A DNA stretch of 64,000 nt from contig JAYKYS010000001.1 of assembly GCA_036924285.1 (NCBI GenBank), positions 37,137,501-37,201,500 on the forward strand, read 5' to 3'. The notes beneath the pieces were generated by a model. That model had not been told where the DNA came from and searched no databases. It saw nothing but the letters and a program-made list of their open reading frames with translations. Position numbers and translations under genes: made by a program. This stretch comes from Asterella californica. Lineage: Eukaryota > Streptophyta > Marchantiopsida > Marchantiales > Aytoniaceae. Shown here piece by piece: positions 24,501 to 34,053 of this stretch. How positions within the stretch are numbered: position 1 is the first letter of the stretch; the number at the start of each line of letters is the position of its first letter.

Positions 24501-24712
24501 GAGGATTCTTGATCGTAAGAATCTCTGGTATCTATTTCTGAGACATTATGATCATCCTCCGTATCAGATTCCCAGTAGTCACTAGTGGGTCTATCAGAGT
24601 CAGAAGTCACAACTCCAACACCCGAGAGAGGAACTATCACTCTATGATCTCTAGGCCCAATCCGTAAGTATCCCTTGTGCCACCTATCAGTGGTGCCACA
24701 GCTCTCAACCAA
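21560..24712 (-). CDS. Ty3/gypsy pol: RT, RNase H, integrase
   Basis: An uninterrupted frame of 1050 residues. It starts without an ATG and is presumably translated as the continuation of gag-protease. Domains in order: N-terminal linker (1-165); reverse transcriptase (about 170-370) with FGLCNAPATFQ and the catalytic FIDD at 321-324, where YxDD is usual; RNase H (about 465-590) with D472, D539 and D582; integrase zinc module (H682, H690, C718, C721); integrase core with D752, D812 and E848, an exact DD35E spacing; then the C-terminal YFGPF module near 1000. There is no chromodomain. The first ~15 residues belong to a frame shifted by one base from the protease frame, so this copy probably makes no Gag-Pol fusion. 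Confidence 0.95.
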   Translation of the reverse strand: MVESCGTTDRWHKGYLRIGPRDHRVIVPLSGVGVVTSDSDRPTSDYWESDTEDDHNVSEIDTRDSYDQESSSEDEGFGRDESLHQLSAIDLLSRPAVEKDSDKEELSEAEIVRRLSTLKFGINVTQEEKSRFLDIFQKYIHVFAFSYKDLKEVTLETHRIELEENARPVRQKQRRVNPTTTMMVKEEIDKLREASFIYEVENSEWVSPIVIVKKKNGKLRVCIDYKKLNAITKKDYYPLSFIDEILEEVAGHEWYSFGDGYSGYNQIKIAQEYQQLTTFTTPWGTFAFRVMPFGLCNAPATFQRFMNKVFEPFIGKFVRDFIDDFCVYGRKEDHFDHVIKVLQRLEQANASLNPEKCIFGYEEGLLLGHIISKNGIAVDPEKVKKIVDLPFLINLTKLRQFLGMVGYYRRFVFSFSNKAIALTMYMKKGVDFDLIVHDQKAKEAFEELKKALVTAPILTKPEWNKAFILYIDASNVAIGCTLSQLDGDGHDHPIAYASRQMVPAEKNYSVTEREGLAVIFGLKKFRHYLLGGKFFIVTDHKALKYIFNKPNAEGRIARWKILLTEYDYVIEDRPGKKHANADLLSRAYDDEGEEPFDDSFPDEHLMIITSIEEIPDEYKEIWSFFVDGSFPEGMHTRERNALIKRCKPYTMVEGILFHQGADGLLRRAVGQKEAFKLMHEFHDETVCGGHFAGKITAFKILDAGYHWRGIFKECLDYCKTCDVYQAFALKSTRTPPLRSIPVLGPFEKWGIDFVGPLNKTPRGNRYIVVATDYCTKWVEARSLRETNETEVGRFIWERIITRFGCPLELVSDRGGEFVGSMTTAMLQHFSIKPRVTTSYKPNANGLAEKTNLTLCMMLAKDAGVETAKHTWDKRLHAILWEYRTTTKTSTGYSPFRLVYGVESKLPIQFELDTFQTIQRKLKRSRGEDVVRSRREQLMELEETRAVAMIRMERAQAYQKKSYDKRLGKREVKSFQVGDWVMLYDAIRFKRARKKFLPRYFGPFVVDKVWSNFTYDFQELGGRRFDRVNHDKLKLFHRRKFSLHSEDGAKI

Positions 24713-26436
24713 GGCCTACCTAGGAGCAAATCATAACTAGAGTCCTTTAACACTTGAAAGGACATCAATGTTTGAACTCCCATCACAGACACGACCACCT
24801 TCTCTAACACACCAAGAGGTCTTATCCGTTGCTTGTTAGCCATCCCCACGACAATGCTAGCCGGGCGAGTTGGTTCCATCCCCAACTTCTTCATCAACCT
24901 CTCCGATATGGCGTTGACAGCCGATCCTCCATCCACCAATACGTCAGAGACGTAGTGACCATTCAACCGGACTTCAATCTTTGAAGCCCTAGTGCATACC
25001 TCTGAAGCATGCACATCCACCACACCAACTCCCACAGACTTTGATGTCTTGCTGGGTTTCTTCTTCTTGCTTCTCTTAGAACTCAGTCCTCCTCTGAGTT
25101 CTCTTCGTAAGCTGGGATTAAGTGCGATCAGTTGTCCAACAGTGATGTTGGCTTTCTGAGCATCCACATCTTCAACCACATCATATCTCGCTTGGGAAGA
25201 TGAAATGGTGAAATCCGCCATCCCTAGTTTCCTTCTTGGCTCCCTTGGTGTACTCGAAACATTACTCGAACGAGTACTTCTACTTGTTGAGTCCTCCATG
25301 AAAACCGGTTCATCAGAAAATAGAGTTCTTTTCCTTTCTTGAGCTAAAAGCTCCACCGGTGCATGAGAAGAGTTTGAACTCTCTCCTTTCTCGTAGATGG
25401 GATCTCGCACGACATCGATAGTAGCCACCCCCTTGTCTCGTCCTTGTGATGGATTTCCTCCACCCACATTCATTCTGATAGCTTTGGCACCTCTTGCTCC
25501 GTTGTTAGGACAATTTCGCTGGAAATGAGAACCTCCACACGTCTAACAAGTGATTCCTCCAAAGTTACCTTGGTTGCCTCCAAAGTTACCTTGATTTCCT
25601 CGGTTGGGATTGTTGTCGTAACCTCTTTGACCTCCTCCTCCACCTTTGTTCCTCCATTCTCGTAACTGCACCACGTTTATCTTGAGATCCGCAAGAGTAT
25701 CGGTGATGCTCTTCAGCTCGGGCTGAAAATCAGAGGTGGCAGTAGACATCGTTGTTGGGACAAACGGTCTTGGTACCACAGTTGGAGTAGGAGCTGACGT
25801 TGAAGCAATCACCAATTGTGATGGTGCAGGTGTGATCGTAGTGGCTACACCAGGAGTCGGAGTCGACACCAGAGCAGCATGATGAGGTTGGATGATATCT
25901 CCTTCATCCAAACTCTCTTCCATGTTTGTCGCAATCTTGATGACCTCCGCTTTGGTTGCTGACTTCTCGTACCTCACTTGGGTTCGAATTGAAGGCCTCA
26001 ACCCTCCCACCAAGTTCTTGGTCAACACTGCTCCAATCCCCGCCATCGTTAACTCCACATTGTCTCCACTCTTCCGTAGGACCGTCCGAAACCGTTGCTC
26101 CAACTTATCCACCCTTTCGGCATATTGCCGAACTTTCTCGTCGTCCCGTTGCTTCAAATGAGTAAGCTCCACCATGAGCTTCTCATAACTCTCTTCTGGA
26201 AGAAATTTTTCGATGAGTGCATTACTCAACGTCTCCCATGTGTCCTCAACTGCACCAGGTGTCTTCACTCGGTCTTCATACCACGTAAGAGCAAAATCTT
26301 CTAAAAACTCTGGCAGTAACAACACCCATTCTTCCTTCCTTCTCACGTTGTTTCCGATGCAACCCCTTTTGAAGTCTCGTACAAATGGTTCTACATCTTC
26401 ATTGTCTTTCCCATGAAACACAGGTAACTTCCCCAT
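24637..26436 (-). pseudogene. Ty3/gypsy gag-protease frame with an in-frame stop
   Basis: One reading frame carries Gag from MGKLPVFHGK (26436) through the capsid-like region, with FLEDFALTWYEDRV and FLPEESYEKLM. It continues through a Gly/Asn-rich tail to the zinc knuckle, where TAG (25543-25545) replaces the residue after the first Cys; the older sibling has a tyrosine codon there. The frame then reopens to retropepsin, with active site LVDGGSAVNAIS (DGG rather than DTG or DSG) and the later YDLLLGRPWL, and closes at 24637 because of a one-base deletion relative to the sibling. The knuckle spacing is CX2CX3HX4C, one residue shorter than canonical, in both copies. Readthrough of TAG cannot be excluded but would not repair the second lesion. 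Confidence 0.85.
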
Positions 26437-26649
26437 CTTGTAACTATTCTTTCTACCCTTATAATTTTTGTGTAATAACTACTCGCTAAAAGAGTACGAA
26501 CATCACCAATTCCATTCGCGAATAATCTACCATAGGTAAAATGAAAAGAAATGGTTGTAACAACACCTCTTGTGCCATCTCTTCTCCCAAGGTAATCATG
26601 AGTCTGAGTCGCATCACCGTCTTCTCCACCATCCGAATGACGATCTCCA

Positions 26650-27141
26650 TCACAACTGAGTTGAGTCCTCTTTTGAAGTCGACAACTTCTCCGTCTCAGC
26701 TCTTTGAGTCTCGTCCAACTTCTCGACTACTGACGTAAGTAGGGCGGCCACATCGACGCACTTGTGTCCTCTTGATAGATCACCCACTCCACAACTTGGA
26801 CAAGGATCTTCGCCTAGAAGATGAATTGGTGCTGGTGACGATGGACCCACTCGAAGACTTAAATCAGTAAACTCCCGCTTCCCTTTAGCTCTCTCGGTTC
26901 TGATTCTAGTTGGACAATTCACTACTTTGTGTCCCAATCCTCTACAAAAATAACACCACAAGTCGGTTTCTACTCTTCTCCTCGGAGATTCTACTTGAGG
27001 TTTAGTACTAGGGTTTTCAAACTCGACGATAATCTCTCTCGAACTTTCTCCGACACTTACTATGACATCTAAACCTTGAGGAAGGTTTCTAACTCTAACT
27101 TTCCAATCTTTTGAATTTCCATTCATGTTGTACCTTCTCAA
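26650..27141 (-). CDS. Small ORF upstream of gag with CCHC zinc knuckle
   Basis: 163 residues starting at ATG 27141. The middle holds a canonical zinc knuckle, CYFCRGLGHKVVNC (CX2CX4HX4C), and later a CPSC pair. The beginning (VRVRNLPQGLDVIVSVGESS) may form a small folded domain. The older element has a recognisable counterpart near 31500-31970, with CRGLGHYAASC, so this ORF is a conserved part of the family. It ends about 210 bases before the gag ATG, with stops between them in both elements. The likely role is nucleic-acid binding during packaging or reverse transcription, inferred from the knuckle only. It is not a standard Ty3/gypsy component. Confidence 0.75.
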   Translation of the reverse strand: MRRYNMNGNSKDWKVRVRNLPQGLDVIVSVGESSREIIVEFENPSTKPQVESPRRRVETDLWCYFCRGLGHKVVNCPTRIRTERAKGKREFTDLSLRVGPSSPAPIHLLGEDPCPSCGVGDLSRGHKCVDVAALLTSVVEKLDETQRAETEKLSTSKEDSTQL

Positions 27142-27264
27142 CCATTAAGTGGACAAAATATCATAGAGGAAAATAATTCTACATCACTTTCTTAACTCTT
27201 CCGAGCTTTATATTGGAAATCGTGTATTATACATGCTATACATGAAATAAAATCTAATCTAAAA

Positions 27265-27582
27265 TTAACTATCAAAGATATGATCCTCCTCACCATCGTT
27301 TGTACTAATCACAACAGACATCTTGAACTCACTCTTGTAAGGATCCAACTCTACTTCACCAAGAGCATTCGTGACCTCCACAGTGAATGATGTTTTAAAC
27401 TCGGCTTTCTTCAAATCTGTGCCAATGGTCGCGGAAGCTTCTTCGTATAGGGTAAAGAGGGCACCCCAAGTGCTATAGATGCGGGTTCGTAACTCATCTA
27501 TACTTAACTCGGGCTTCTCCGTCTCTGTTCGAACTCCTAAACGTCTCTTCTTCCACCTCGTCATTCGAACTGGATTCCCCAT
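27265..27582 (-). CDS. 105-residue leader ORF of the young element, function unknown
   Basis: An ATG-started frame, acidic towards its end, with no recognisable domain. It lies between the primer-binding side and the CCHC ORF. I could not find a clear counterpart in the older element, so it may be a chance ORF in the leader. Confidence 0.35.
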   Translation of the reverse strand: MGNPVRMTRWKKRRLGVRTETEKPELSIDELRTRIYSTWGALFTLYEEASATIGTDLKKAEFKTSFTVEVTNALGEVELDPYKSEFKMSVVISTNDGEEDHIFDS

Positions 27583-27735
27583 GAAGTATCTACGAGACCT
27601 CCTTGTATGCCGAAACGTGTATCTCTTAGTTGGTAAGAGATCTCTCCAAGATTTTTGTTATCTCCAGTAGCTCAACCTCCAAGCTACTAAATCATGAAGT
27701 TTCAACAAAAACTTCTCTAATCAGAAGAGATGGTG

Positions 27736-28190
27736 ATGACTGTACAAATTTTCACAGAACTAAAATTTGTATATTTTCACTTCCCTCATGGTTGTCAACC
27801 CCCTCCACTTTGAAAAATTCTTTCTCCCTCTTCAGACCTCATCTTCTCATGATTTCTTTTGTCCTGGATAGCTTATCAGCCACTCTAAAACACTGGAAAG
27901 TTTCTCAGGAAAATAAAATTCACAGAAAATCTGACAATGACTGTAAAATTTTTTCAGATAACAGAATTCCTCAACTCTCACGAATAGACCCCTTCAACTT
28001 TGAAAATTCATTGCTCCCTTTCTAGACCACCTTTTACTATGATTTCTTTTATCTTAGATAGGTTATCAGCCAATCTAAAACACTGGAAAATTTCACAGAA
28101 AAATAAAATTCACAGAAAAGTTGACAGCGACTGTACAAATTTTCCAGAGAGCATAATTTCTAAACTCACAAATTTATCTCTTCTAATAAT
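27736..28190. repeat. Tandem repeat in the retroelement leader, ~190-201-bp unit
   Basis: The words ATGACTGTA (27736), ATGACTGTA (27937) and GCGACTGTA (28127) mark about 2.3 diverged units. Each contains CATGATTTCTTTT-like, CTTATCAGCCA and AAAACACTGGAAA words. The block lies between the 5' LTR and the leader ORFs, where Ty3-type elements carry untranslated packaging sequence. Confidence 0.8.
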
Positions 28191-28452
28191 TTTTTTCTCC
28201 TCCTTTCTCTACAACTCTTGTTGCACCATCTTTCAACTCTCCTCAAACCCTTTCTAAGTGAACAAGATGTAAAGAATGACTTCGAACGCGTCATATATCA
28301 CTACGGGATACACGAAAGGTTCTAACGTTGCTAACATCGCGTTAACTCTCTCTCCTCCCAACGTTCTCTCCATGTGCTCTCTCATAATCTCCTTTTGTCG
28401 AATATAGAACTGAACTCTAAACATCGTTCAACGATCCCTTCAAGTGAGGTCC

Positions 28453-28469
28453 CGGCAACGGAACCAAAA
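28453..28469 (-). other. Primer-binding site, tRNA-Asp-like
   Basis: Reading away from the 5' LTR on the minus strand, TGGTTCCGTTGCCGGGA follows within four bases. It closely resembles the complement of the 3' end of plant tRNA-Asp (TGGCGCCGTTGCCGGGG, from memory), with mismatches at the discriminator region. Use of tRNA-Asp is known for several plant gypsy lineages. Another tRNA with a matching 3' end would fit better if one exists. Confidence 0.6.
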
Positions 28470-28470
28470 A

Positions 28471-29388
28471 TGTAAATCCTCTGCGGTCCTATCGATCAAC
28501 TACCCCCCCCTCCGATCTCTCAACCTCCACGATCGTCATCCACGAATCTGCAACATGTCGGGCCTGTCTCTCACTCAGGGGTCACCTCTGATGGCTTTGA
28601 TGGAAGCACACCATGAACTTGAAGGGAAAATGCTGAGTTCACTCATTCATATACCCACAAACTTATCAACTAAAAATCTCCTTAAACACATCAACTAAAA
28701 TCCTCCATTCTAACGACGTCTCTCAAGTTCTCACATGCTAAAAATATCCCACACTCTCTATATTACTCAAGTTGTCATTACGACAATGTGAAAACAAGGA
28801 TGAGGAGCTCTTCTCTACTCCTCTATTTATACATTCTAGGTTTTTACTTTGGTACCTCCGGTAGCTCAGCGGTAACTACTTTTATCGGGTTTTAGTAAGA
28901 TATTACTTAAGGTAAAAGCATTAATCACATGGGCTTTTTACCTTTTCACATGGGCTTATTCCTTCAAAGTCAACAACTTCTAGAAGGATTCTGGAATATT
29001 CTCAAGGAATCTCAAATTTCCACCGCCCCTCTACGCTAGGACCCACTAAAAAAGAAACATGTGGAATCTTTTCTTGTTTTTAATGCCCACAAAGTCCACA
29101 ACTTTAATCCAACCACTAATATCAAGTCAAAAAGGAGATAAGGGATACTTTCCACCTCTTTTCTACCTTTTAGACAAGATGACAAGATAGTAGTGCTCAC
29201 TCTTTAGCAAATATCTGAATTCTGTCAAAAGTACAGCTAAGTTTAACTATAACTAACTTTTAGCTAGTCATGACTAACTTGATACCTTCTAAAAGTACTT
29301 TGGCAGCAAATAAACATTCTCAACACTTAGTTAGAACTAAACACCTTACTAATAGACAAACTTCATATGTGTAACATAGGTCGTTACA
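28471..29388 (-). repeat. 5' LTR of the young Ty3/gypsy element
   Basis: 918 bp, beginning TGTAAATCCT and ending GTTACA on the plus strand. It carries the same C-run and TATA box (minus strand, 28823-28831) as the other LTR. This is the upstream LTR and would drive transcription towards lower coordinates. Confidence 0.95.
28823..28831 (-). promoter_or_regulatory. LTR TATA box (5' LTR)
   Basis: TATAAATAG on the minus strand, in the LTR that lies upstream of gag. It is the probable core promoter of the element. Confidence 0.6.
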
Positions 29389-29392
29389 GTCC

Positions 29393-31970
29393 ATATCAAA
29401 CTCCTCATCTTCTGATGTCTCCTCGTCAGAAGAACCACCCGCATCTACTCCGGAGACACTTCCAGTGTCTTTGGTTTCTGTTTCTTAATAATCGTTGGTT
29501 GGTCTATCAGAGTCGGAAATCACACAATCACCATTTGAGAGAGGTATCTTTACTCGATGGTTGCTAAGTTCTATCCTCAAGTAACCTTTGTGTCATTTAT
29601 CAGTTGTACGAACGGCTCTCAACCAAGGTCTTCCAATGAGCAAGTCATAGCTAAAATCTTTCAGAATTTGAAAAGACATCAAAGTTTGTATCTCCATAAC
29701 TGACATCACTACTTTCTCTAGGACTCTGAGAGGTCTCACCATTTGCTTGTTTGCCTTACCAACAATGATGCTCGTCGATCTCGTGGGTTTCATCCCCAAC
29801 CGCTTCATCAAACGCTCAGATATCGCATTCACAACAGAACCTCCGTCCACCAACACATCAAGTACAAAGTGTCCATTCAAACGAACCTCGATCTTGGATG
29901 CTTTTGTGCATACCTCAGAGACCTGAGCATCCGCTACACCAACTCCCACACTTGAGACGTTGGTCTTGTCTTTAGATTTTTTCTTCTTGGTCTTTCTCGA
30001 GCTCAATCCTCCTCGAAGCTCTCTCCTCAAGCTTGGGTTGAGTGCAATCAATTGATCCACTGTTATGTTAAGTTTTAGCGTGTCAACATTCTCTACTACG
30101 TCATATCTAGGTTGAGCAGCTGAAATGGTGAAATCCTCCATCCTCAGCTTCTTCTTAAGCTCCTTTTGAGAAGAAGATATAGTGCTGGAACGAGTGCTCC
30201 TACTTTGAAAATCCTCAATGATCATAGGTTCCTCCAAAAACCTAGTACTCTTCCTCTCGTGAGATAAGAGTTCCACCTGAGAAGAGTAAGAACATTCTAC
30301 TCTCTCATAAACATTTGGCACCTTCGTCGCATCGATTGTGACAACTCTTTTGTCTTTGTTTTGTGGTTGAACTCCTCTTCCCAGGTTTCTTCTTGTATCT
30401 TCATTGTTCCGTCCTCCATTTTGGATAGAATGTGGACAATTTCTTTGAAAATGAGGACCGCCGCATTCGTAGCACGAGATATCACTGAATTCATTTTGAG
30501 ATCTCCGGTTGAAACCTCCTCCATAATCTCTTTGACCACCTCCTCCTCCTTGATTTCTCCGCTCTTTTAATTACACTACATGATCTTCAGATCTGTCAAT
30601 GTTTCTGTTATCTATCTCAATTCATCTTGAAGACAGCAACCCTCCGGCGCTGTTAACCATAGTAGGTGTCAAGATCCTTTGAGCAGCTCTACCATCGAGT
30701 GTAATCCCGCCAACACTCGTCACCTTTGCTTCTCCTAGAAGAACATCATCATCCTCTAAACTCTCTTCCATTCAAATTGTAATTTCAATCGGCTTCGTCT
30801 TAATGGTGGGCTTCTCGTACTTCACCTGAGTTTTGATTTGAGACTTCAGACCTATCACAAAGTTCTTGGTAAGCATGGTCACAATTCTCATCATTGTAGT
30901 CTCCACATTAATCACCGCTCTTTTTCAATATAGTCTTGAAACGAGCTTCCAACTTCTCGGTCCTTTCTGTGTAAACCCTCACCTTCTCAACATCTCCTTG
31001 CTTCAAGAAGGTCACCTCGGTCATGAGCTTCTCATAGCTCTCATCTGGCAGAAAGTTCTCAATTAGAGTCTCCGTCAAATTTTCTCATGTATCAGCCTCA
31101 ATCTTGTTCCTTCTATGTTCCTCATACCAAATCAATGCGATATCTTCTAGAAAATCAGGTAACAATGATGTCCACTCTTCCTTTTTCCTCTCATGGTTTC
31201 GAATGCATGCCTGTTTGAAATCTCGCACAAAGGTTTCTACATCCTCATCATCTTTTTCATAAAAAACTGGAAGCTTTCCCATCTTAAATTCTCGATGTCT
31301 TCTCCTCTCCTCAACCCGATATCTCTCTTCGTTTTCTAGTATAAGATGAACATCACTAACTCCATGCGAACATAATCAACCATCAGTAGCAAGAAAGGGA
31401 AAGGTTCCATCATAATCGTATGCGCTATCTCTTCACCGAACTTATACACGAATCGCATCCTCATCGTCACCTTCTCCACCATCTGGATTATCATCTCCAT
31501 TATGCGTTAGCTGAATTTTTGTCTGAAGATGGTAGCTTCTCCGTTTCAACTCCTTGCTCCTCTCTCAATCTTCTAGACGTAAATGCCAGCAATGCGATAA
31601 CGTCTCCACACTCCTGCTCCTTTGGCAAACCTTCAATTCTACAATTTGAGCAGATGTTCTCGTCCTTGGAAACGCTTGAAGGAGACGATGGATCAACTCG
31701 AAGACCTAGATCAATAGAACTCCTTCCCTCACGAGAATTTTCTCTCTTGAATCTCACGGGACAACTTGCTGCATAGTGCCCCAACCCTCTACAAAAGTAG
31801 CATCAGGTTCTGTCCTCAACTTCTTCTTAGAAGAGTCTTGCTTGTTTCTCTCCGTCCTCTCTTCAAATTCGACCTTATAACTCTCTAGAACGTTCGTCCA
31901 CATCCACTATGACATCAAGATTTTGAGGAAGGTTCCTAAGCCTCACTACCCACTCTTTTTGACACTTCAT
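29393..31970 (-). pseudogene. Decayed gag and protease of the older Ty3/gypsy element
   Basis: In minus-strand order: start of the small CCHC ORF (near 31970, MKCQKEWVVRLRNLP), its knuckle region (CRGLGHYAASC near 31770), gag start MGKLPVFYEKDDEDVE at 31282, the gag knuckle CYECGGPHFQRNC near 30470, and protease with LVDGGSVVNAISERLM in 29593-30321. After GRPWLRAV the frame reads on into the RT linker, broken only by one TGA where a Trp codon is expected (near 29594). This shows that protease and RT share a frame in this family. Multiple stops and shifts make it non-functional. Confidence 0.85.
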
Positions 31971-32239
31971 GATCTCGATTTAAATTCGACCCCATGCAGA
32001 TTTTGATCGACTGGACTACCAATTGACCTTCTGACAACGATATCTTGAGCTCTGTAGCTCCAAAACAAGTGATCTTTGGATCAGTGGATAGATCAAGAGC
32101 TCCTTGAGTCTATCGTGAAGTTTCAAAGATGTCTTAAAAATATAAAGAAAATGAAAATGATTGTAAACTTGACCAGAAAGTGAATCGTCTACACCTTCGA
32201 ACCCTTGTCTCTCCTCCTTTTTAGTTGCAACGATTAACG

Positions 32240-32400
32240 TTTTTGTGTAGTTATCTTGAACCTTTATTGAGAGAAGAAAATTTGTTTGATTGACAAGAAG
32301 TCCGAGAAGAATTAGAAGGTACTAATTGCTCCGATGTGCGTCAACCGCTAACCACAACCAGAAGGTGCGCCCTTTCTCAAAGAAAAAACTCTCGCTACGA
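32240..32400 (+). repeat. Repeated leader-like segment, copy 1
   Basis: The string TTTTTGTGTAGTTATCTTGA, a following CTTTATTGAG, then GTGCGTCAACCGCTAACCAC and a run ending ACTCTCGCTACGACAAC recur at 47451-47607 with scattered changes. The middle part recurs again at about 47185-47235. It precedes a coding-like plus-strand relic here, so it may be the untranslated start of an unidentified transposon. Confidence 0.6.
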
Positions 32401-34053
32401 CAACGTTTCGACACAATTACATCTTCAAGTGATGATGAAACATAACAAGCTCAATCGTCAATGGTTGATCTCATCAAGTTGGTCCGCAAAAACTGAAATG
32501 AGATGCAAGTTGTCCTATTATTCCGAAAGACTTTTATTCTACAAGTTATGGATAGATAATTTCAAAAGCTTCCAACCACATAGAAGCAATACTTTTGTCA
32601 AATGCAACACTTGTTTGCAATTCAAAGAGCATTTGATGAGAGAACGGATGTATATAGAGAATGCGGTGTTGGAAACAACAAATGTAGAAGCATCTTTAAC
32701 TACAAATATAGCTAGTAATGAGTATTACTCACACAACTAGTTGGCCATACTACATCCAACATCAAACAAGTATGCAATTCACGATGGAATGAATACGAAC
32801 AAAACAACCTTACCTAGGCTTCTCGATTACGTGAAATCATTACAAGATGCAGTTTCGGCCGTGCATTTCAGAGTCACTAGCATATTGAATCGTGGTAGAA
32901 ATGATCTTGAGAATATGGTGCACATCACAACAGTCAGATTATGAGAGACAAGTGATCCAAACTCCACAATCACGTCCTTAGTCAAATATTTTCGTGATTG
33001 TGAAACTTATGCAAGAGATTTTAAGAGAGATCTAGCATTCAAAGAAACTTTGTGCCATCTAATTTGTTCCAGACAATGATGGACCAAAACGTTTATGAGA
33101 AAATTGTCTTGAAAGCTCGTAACAAGATTGTAGATCAATACTTTGGAATTTCAACAAATGAGTTCTTAGAGAGAGGATAATTCACGAAGCTATCGTAGAA
33201 CTTGTACGTGCAACTAGATAACTCCGCCAAGGACAACAAGAACTAGATGGTCATGACCTTCTCTAGCGGTGGCTAGAGGATGCTTCAAACAAATCACCGT
33301 GTCTTTTGCATGGTAGTTCATACTCATGAAGACGTGGTCACCTTCTTCTCCATGATACATCAAGGTCTGCAGCATAAGCATATAACGTCCCTTTCGCATT
33401 TCACGACAAAAGCTCTTGATGCAAAATCGAAGAAAGCCATGCCTCGTTTGATTCAAGAGGTCATTGACTACAAGTCTCATGTGAAAGATTATGTCAATGA
33501 TATTAAAGATCAATCTGCACCAATGACTTACCGATTTTACATGCGAGACAATATCTCCATGTATCACAGAATGCTATAGTTACAACATATGGAAATAGCA
33601 TTCGAAAAAGAATAGATCCACACAGTCACACTTTCTACTCGAGAGGAACTTTTCTCCAAAAAGTTAGCACATTCTCATGCTAAAGTTACTGAGATCATTA
33701 GATGCATCAAGAAACTATTGTCGGTATCTGGAGCAGATCCAAAATAGATGCAAGTGGAAGATGACACATACCGTGTGATAAGGTTTGATCACCTACTGGA
33801 AAAAGAAAGAGATTTTGTTCGAAGAAGAATGAAATAGTATGGAAGGCTTGCCACTACGGATGGATTTGGCCGAAGACGGATCACGGTACAGTTTAAAAAC
33901 TTCTCACTTCACAAAGAGACTCGAGAAGTGATAATGATGTGCTTCGTCACGAACTCGAGCAAGAGGTCATGGAAAACCAAAGATTTATGTGAGAGCAGCA
34001 AGCGGAAGAGTGTGAGAGCCTTGTTTCACTCTTGGATATCAAACCAGAATGAA
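32336..34053 (+). pseudogene. Decayed plus-strand coding relic, coiled-coil type, family unknown
   Basis: Long open stretches on the plus strand follow one another: 32336-32944 in one frame interrupted by one TAG, 33280-33850 in a second frame with four TAG codons, and then a third frame that ends at a natural-looking terminus, SLLDIKPE, near 34050. The protein would be rich in Lys, Glu, Gln and Arg and largely helical, with LLEKERDFVRRRMK and HELEQEVMENQRFM as examples. I do not recognise it. Most stops are explained by CAG-to-TAG or CGA-to-TGA changes, the pattern expected of methylated, silenced DNA. It is probably a transposon ORF; a dead host gene is the alternative. Confidence 0.5.

Larger units (their letters stand above)
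20632..29388 (-). mobile_element. Full-length Ty3/gypsy LTR retrotransposon, young copy
   Basis: The element spans 8757 bp with near-identical LTRs beginning TGTAA and ending TTACA. GTCC flanks both ends (20628-20631 and 29389-29392), a probable target-site duplication (4 bp matching; 5 is usual). Inside are a primer-binding site, two small leader ORFs, gag-protease and pol. Order RT, RNase H, integrase identifies Ty3/gypsy (Metaviridae). The integrase ends with a GPY/F-like YFGPF module and no chromodomain is seen. It sits in the same orientation inside an older relative. Two lesions (a stop in gag, a one-base frameshift after protease) suggest this copy cannot move by itself. Confidence 0.95.
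16929..32040 (-). mobile_element. Older Ty3/gypsy element, split by the younger copy
   Basis: The pol half (17.7-20.6 kb) and the gag/protease half (29.4-32.0 kb) form one element once the younger insertion is removed. The break corresponds to the protease-RT linker, about position 24462 of the younger copy. Order on the minus strand is CCHC ORF, gag, protease, RT, RNase H, integrase. Every domain carries stops and frameshifts, so the element is dead. Its 5' LTR and leader are not recognisable; sequence beyond about 32.2 kb belongs to something else. Confidence 0.85.
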
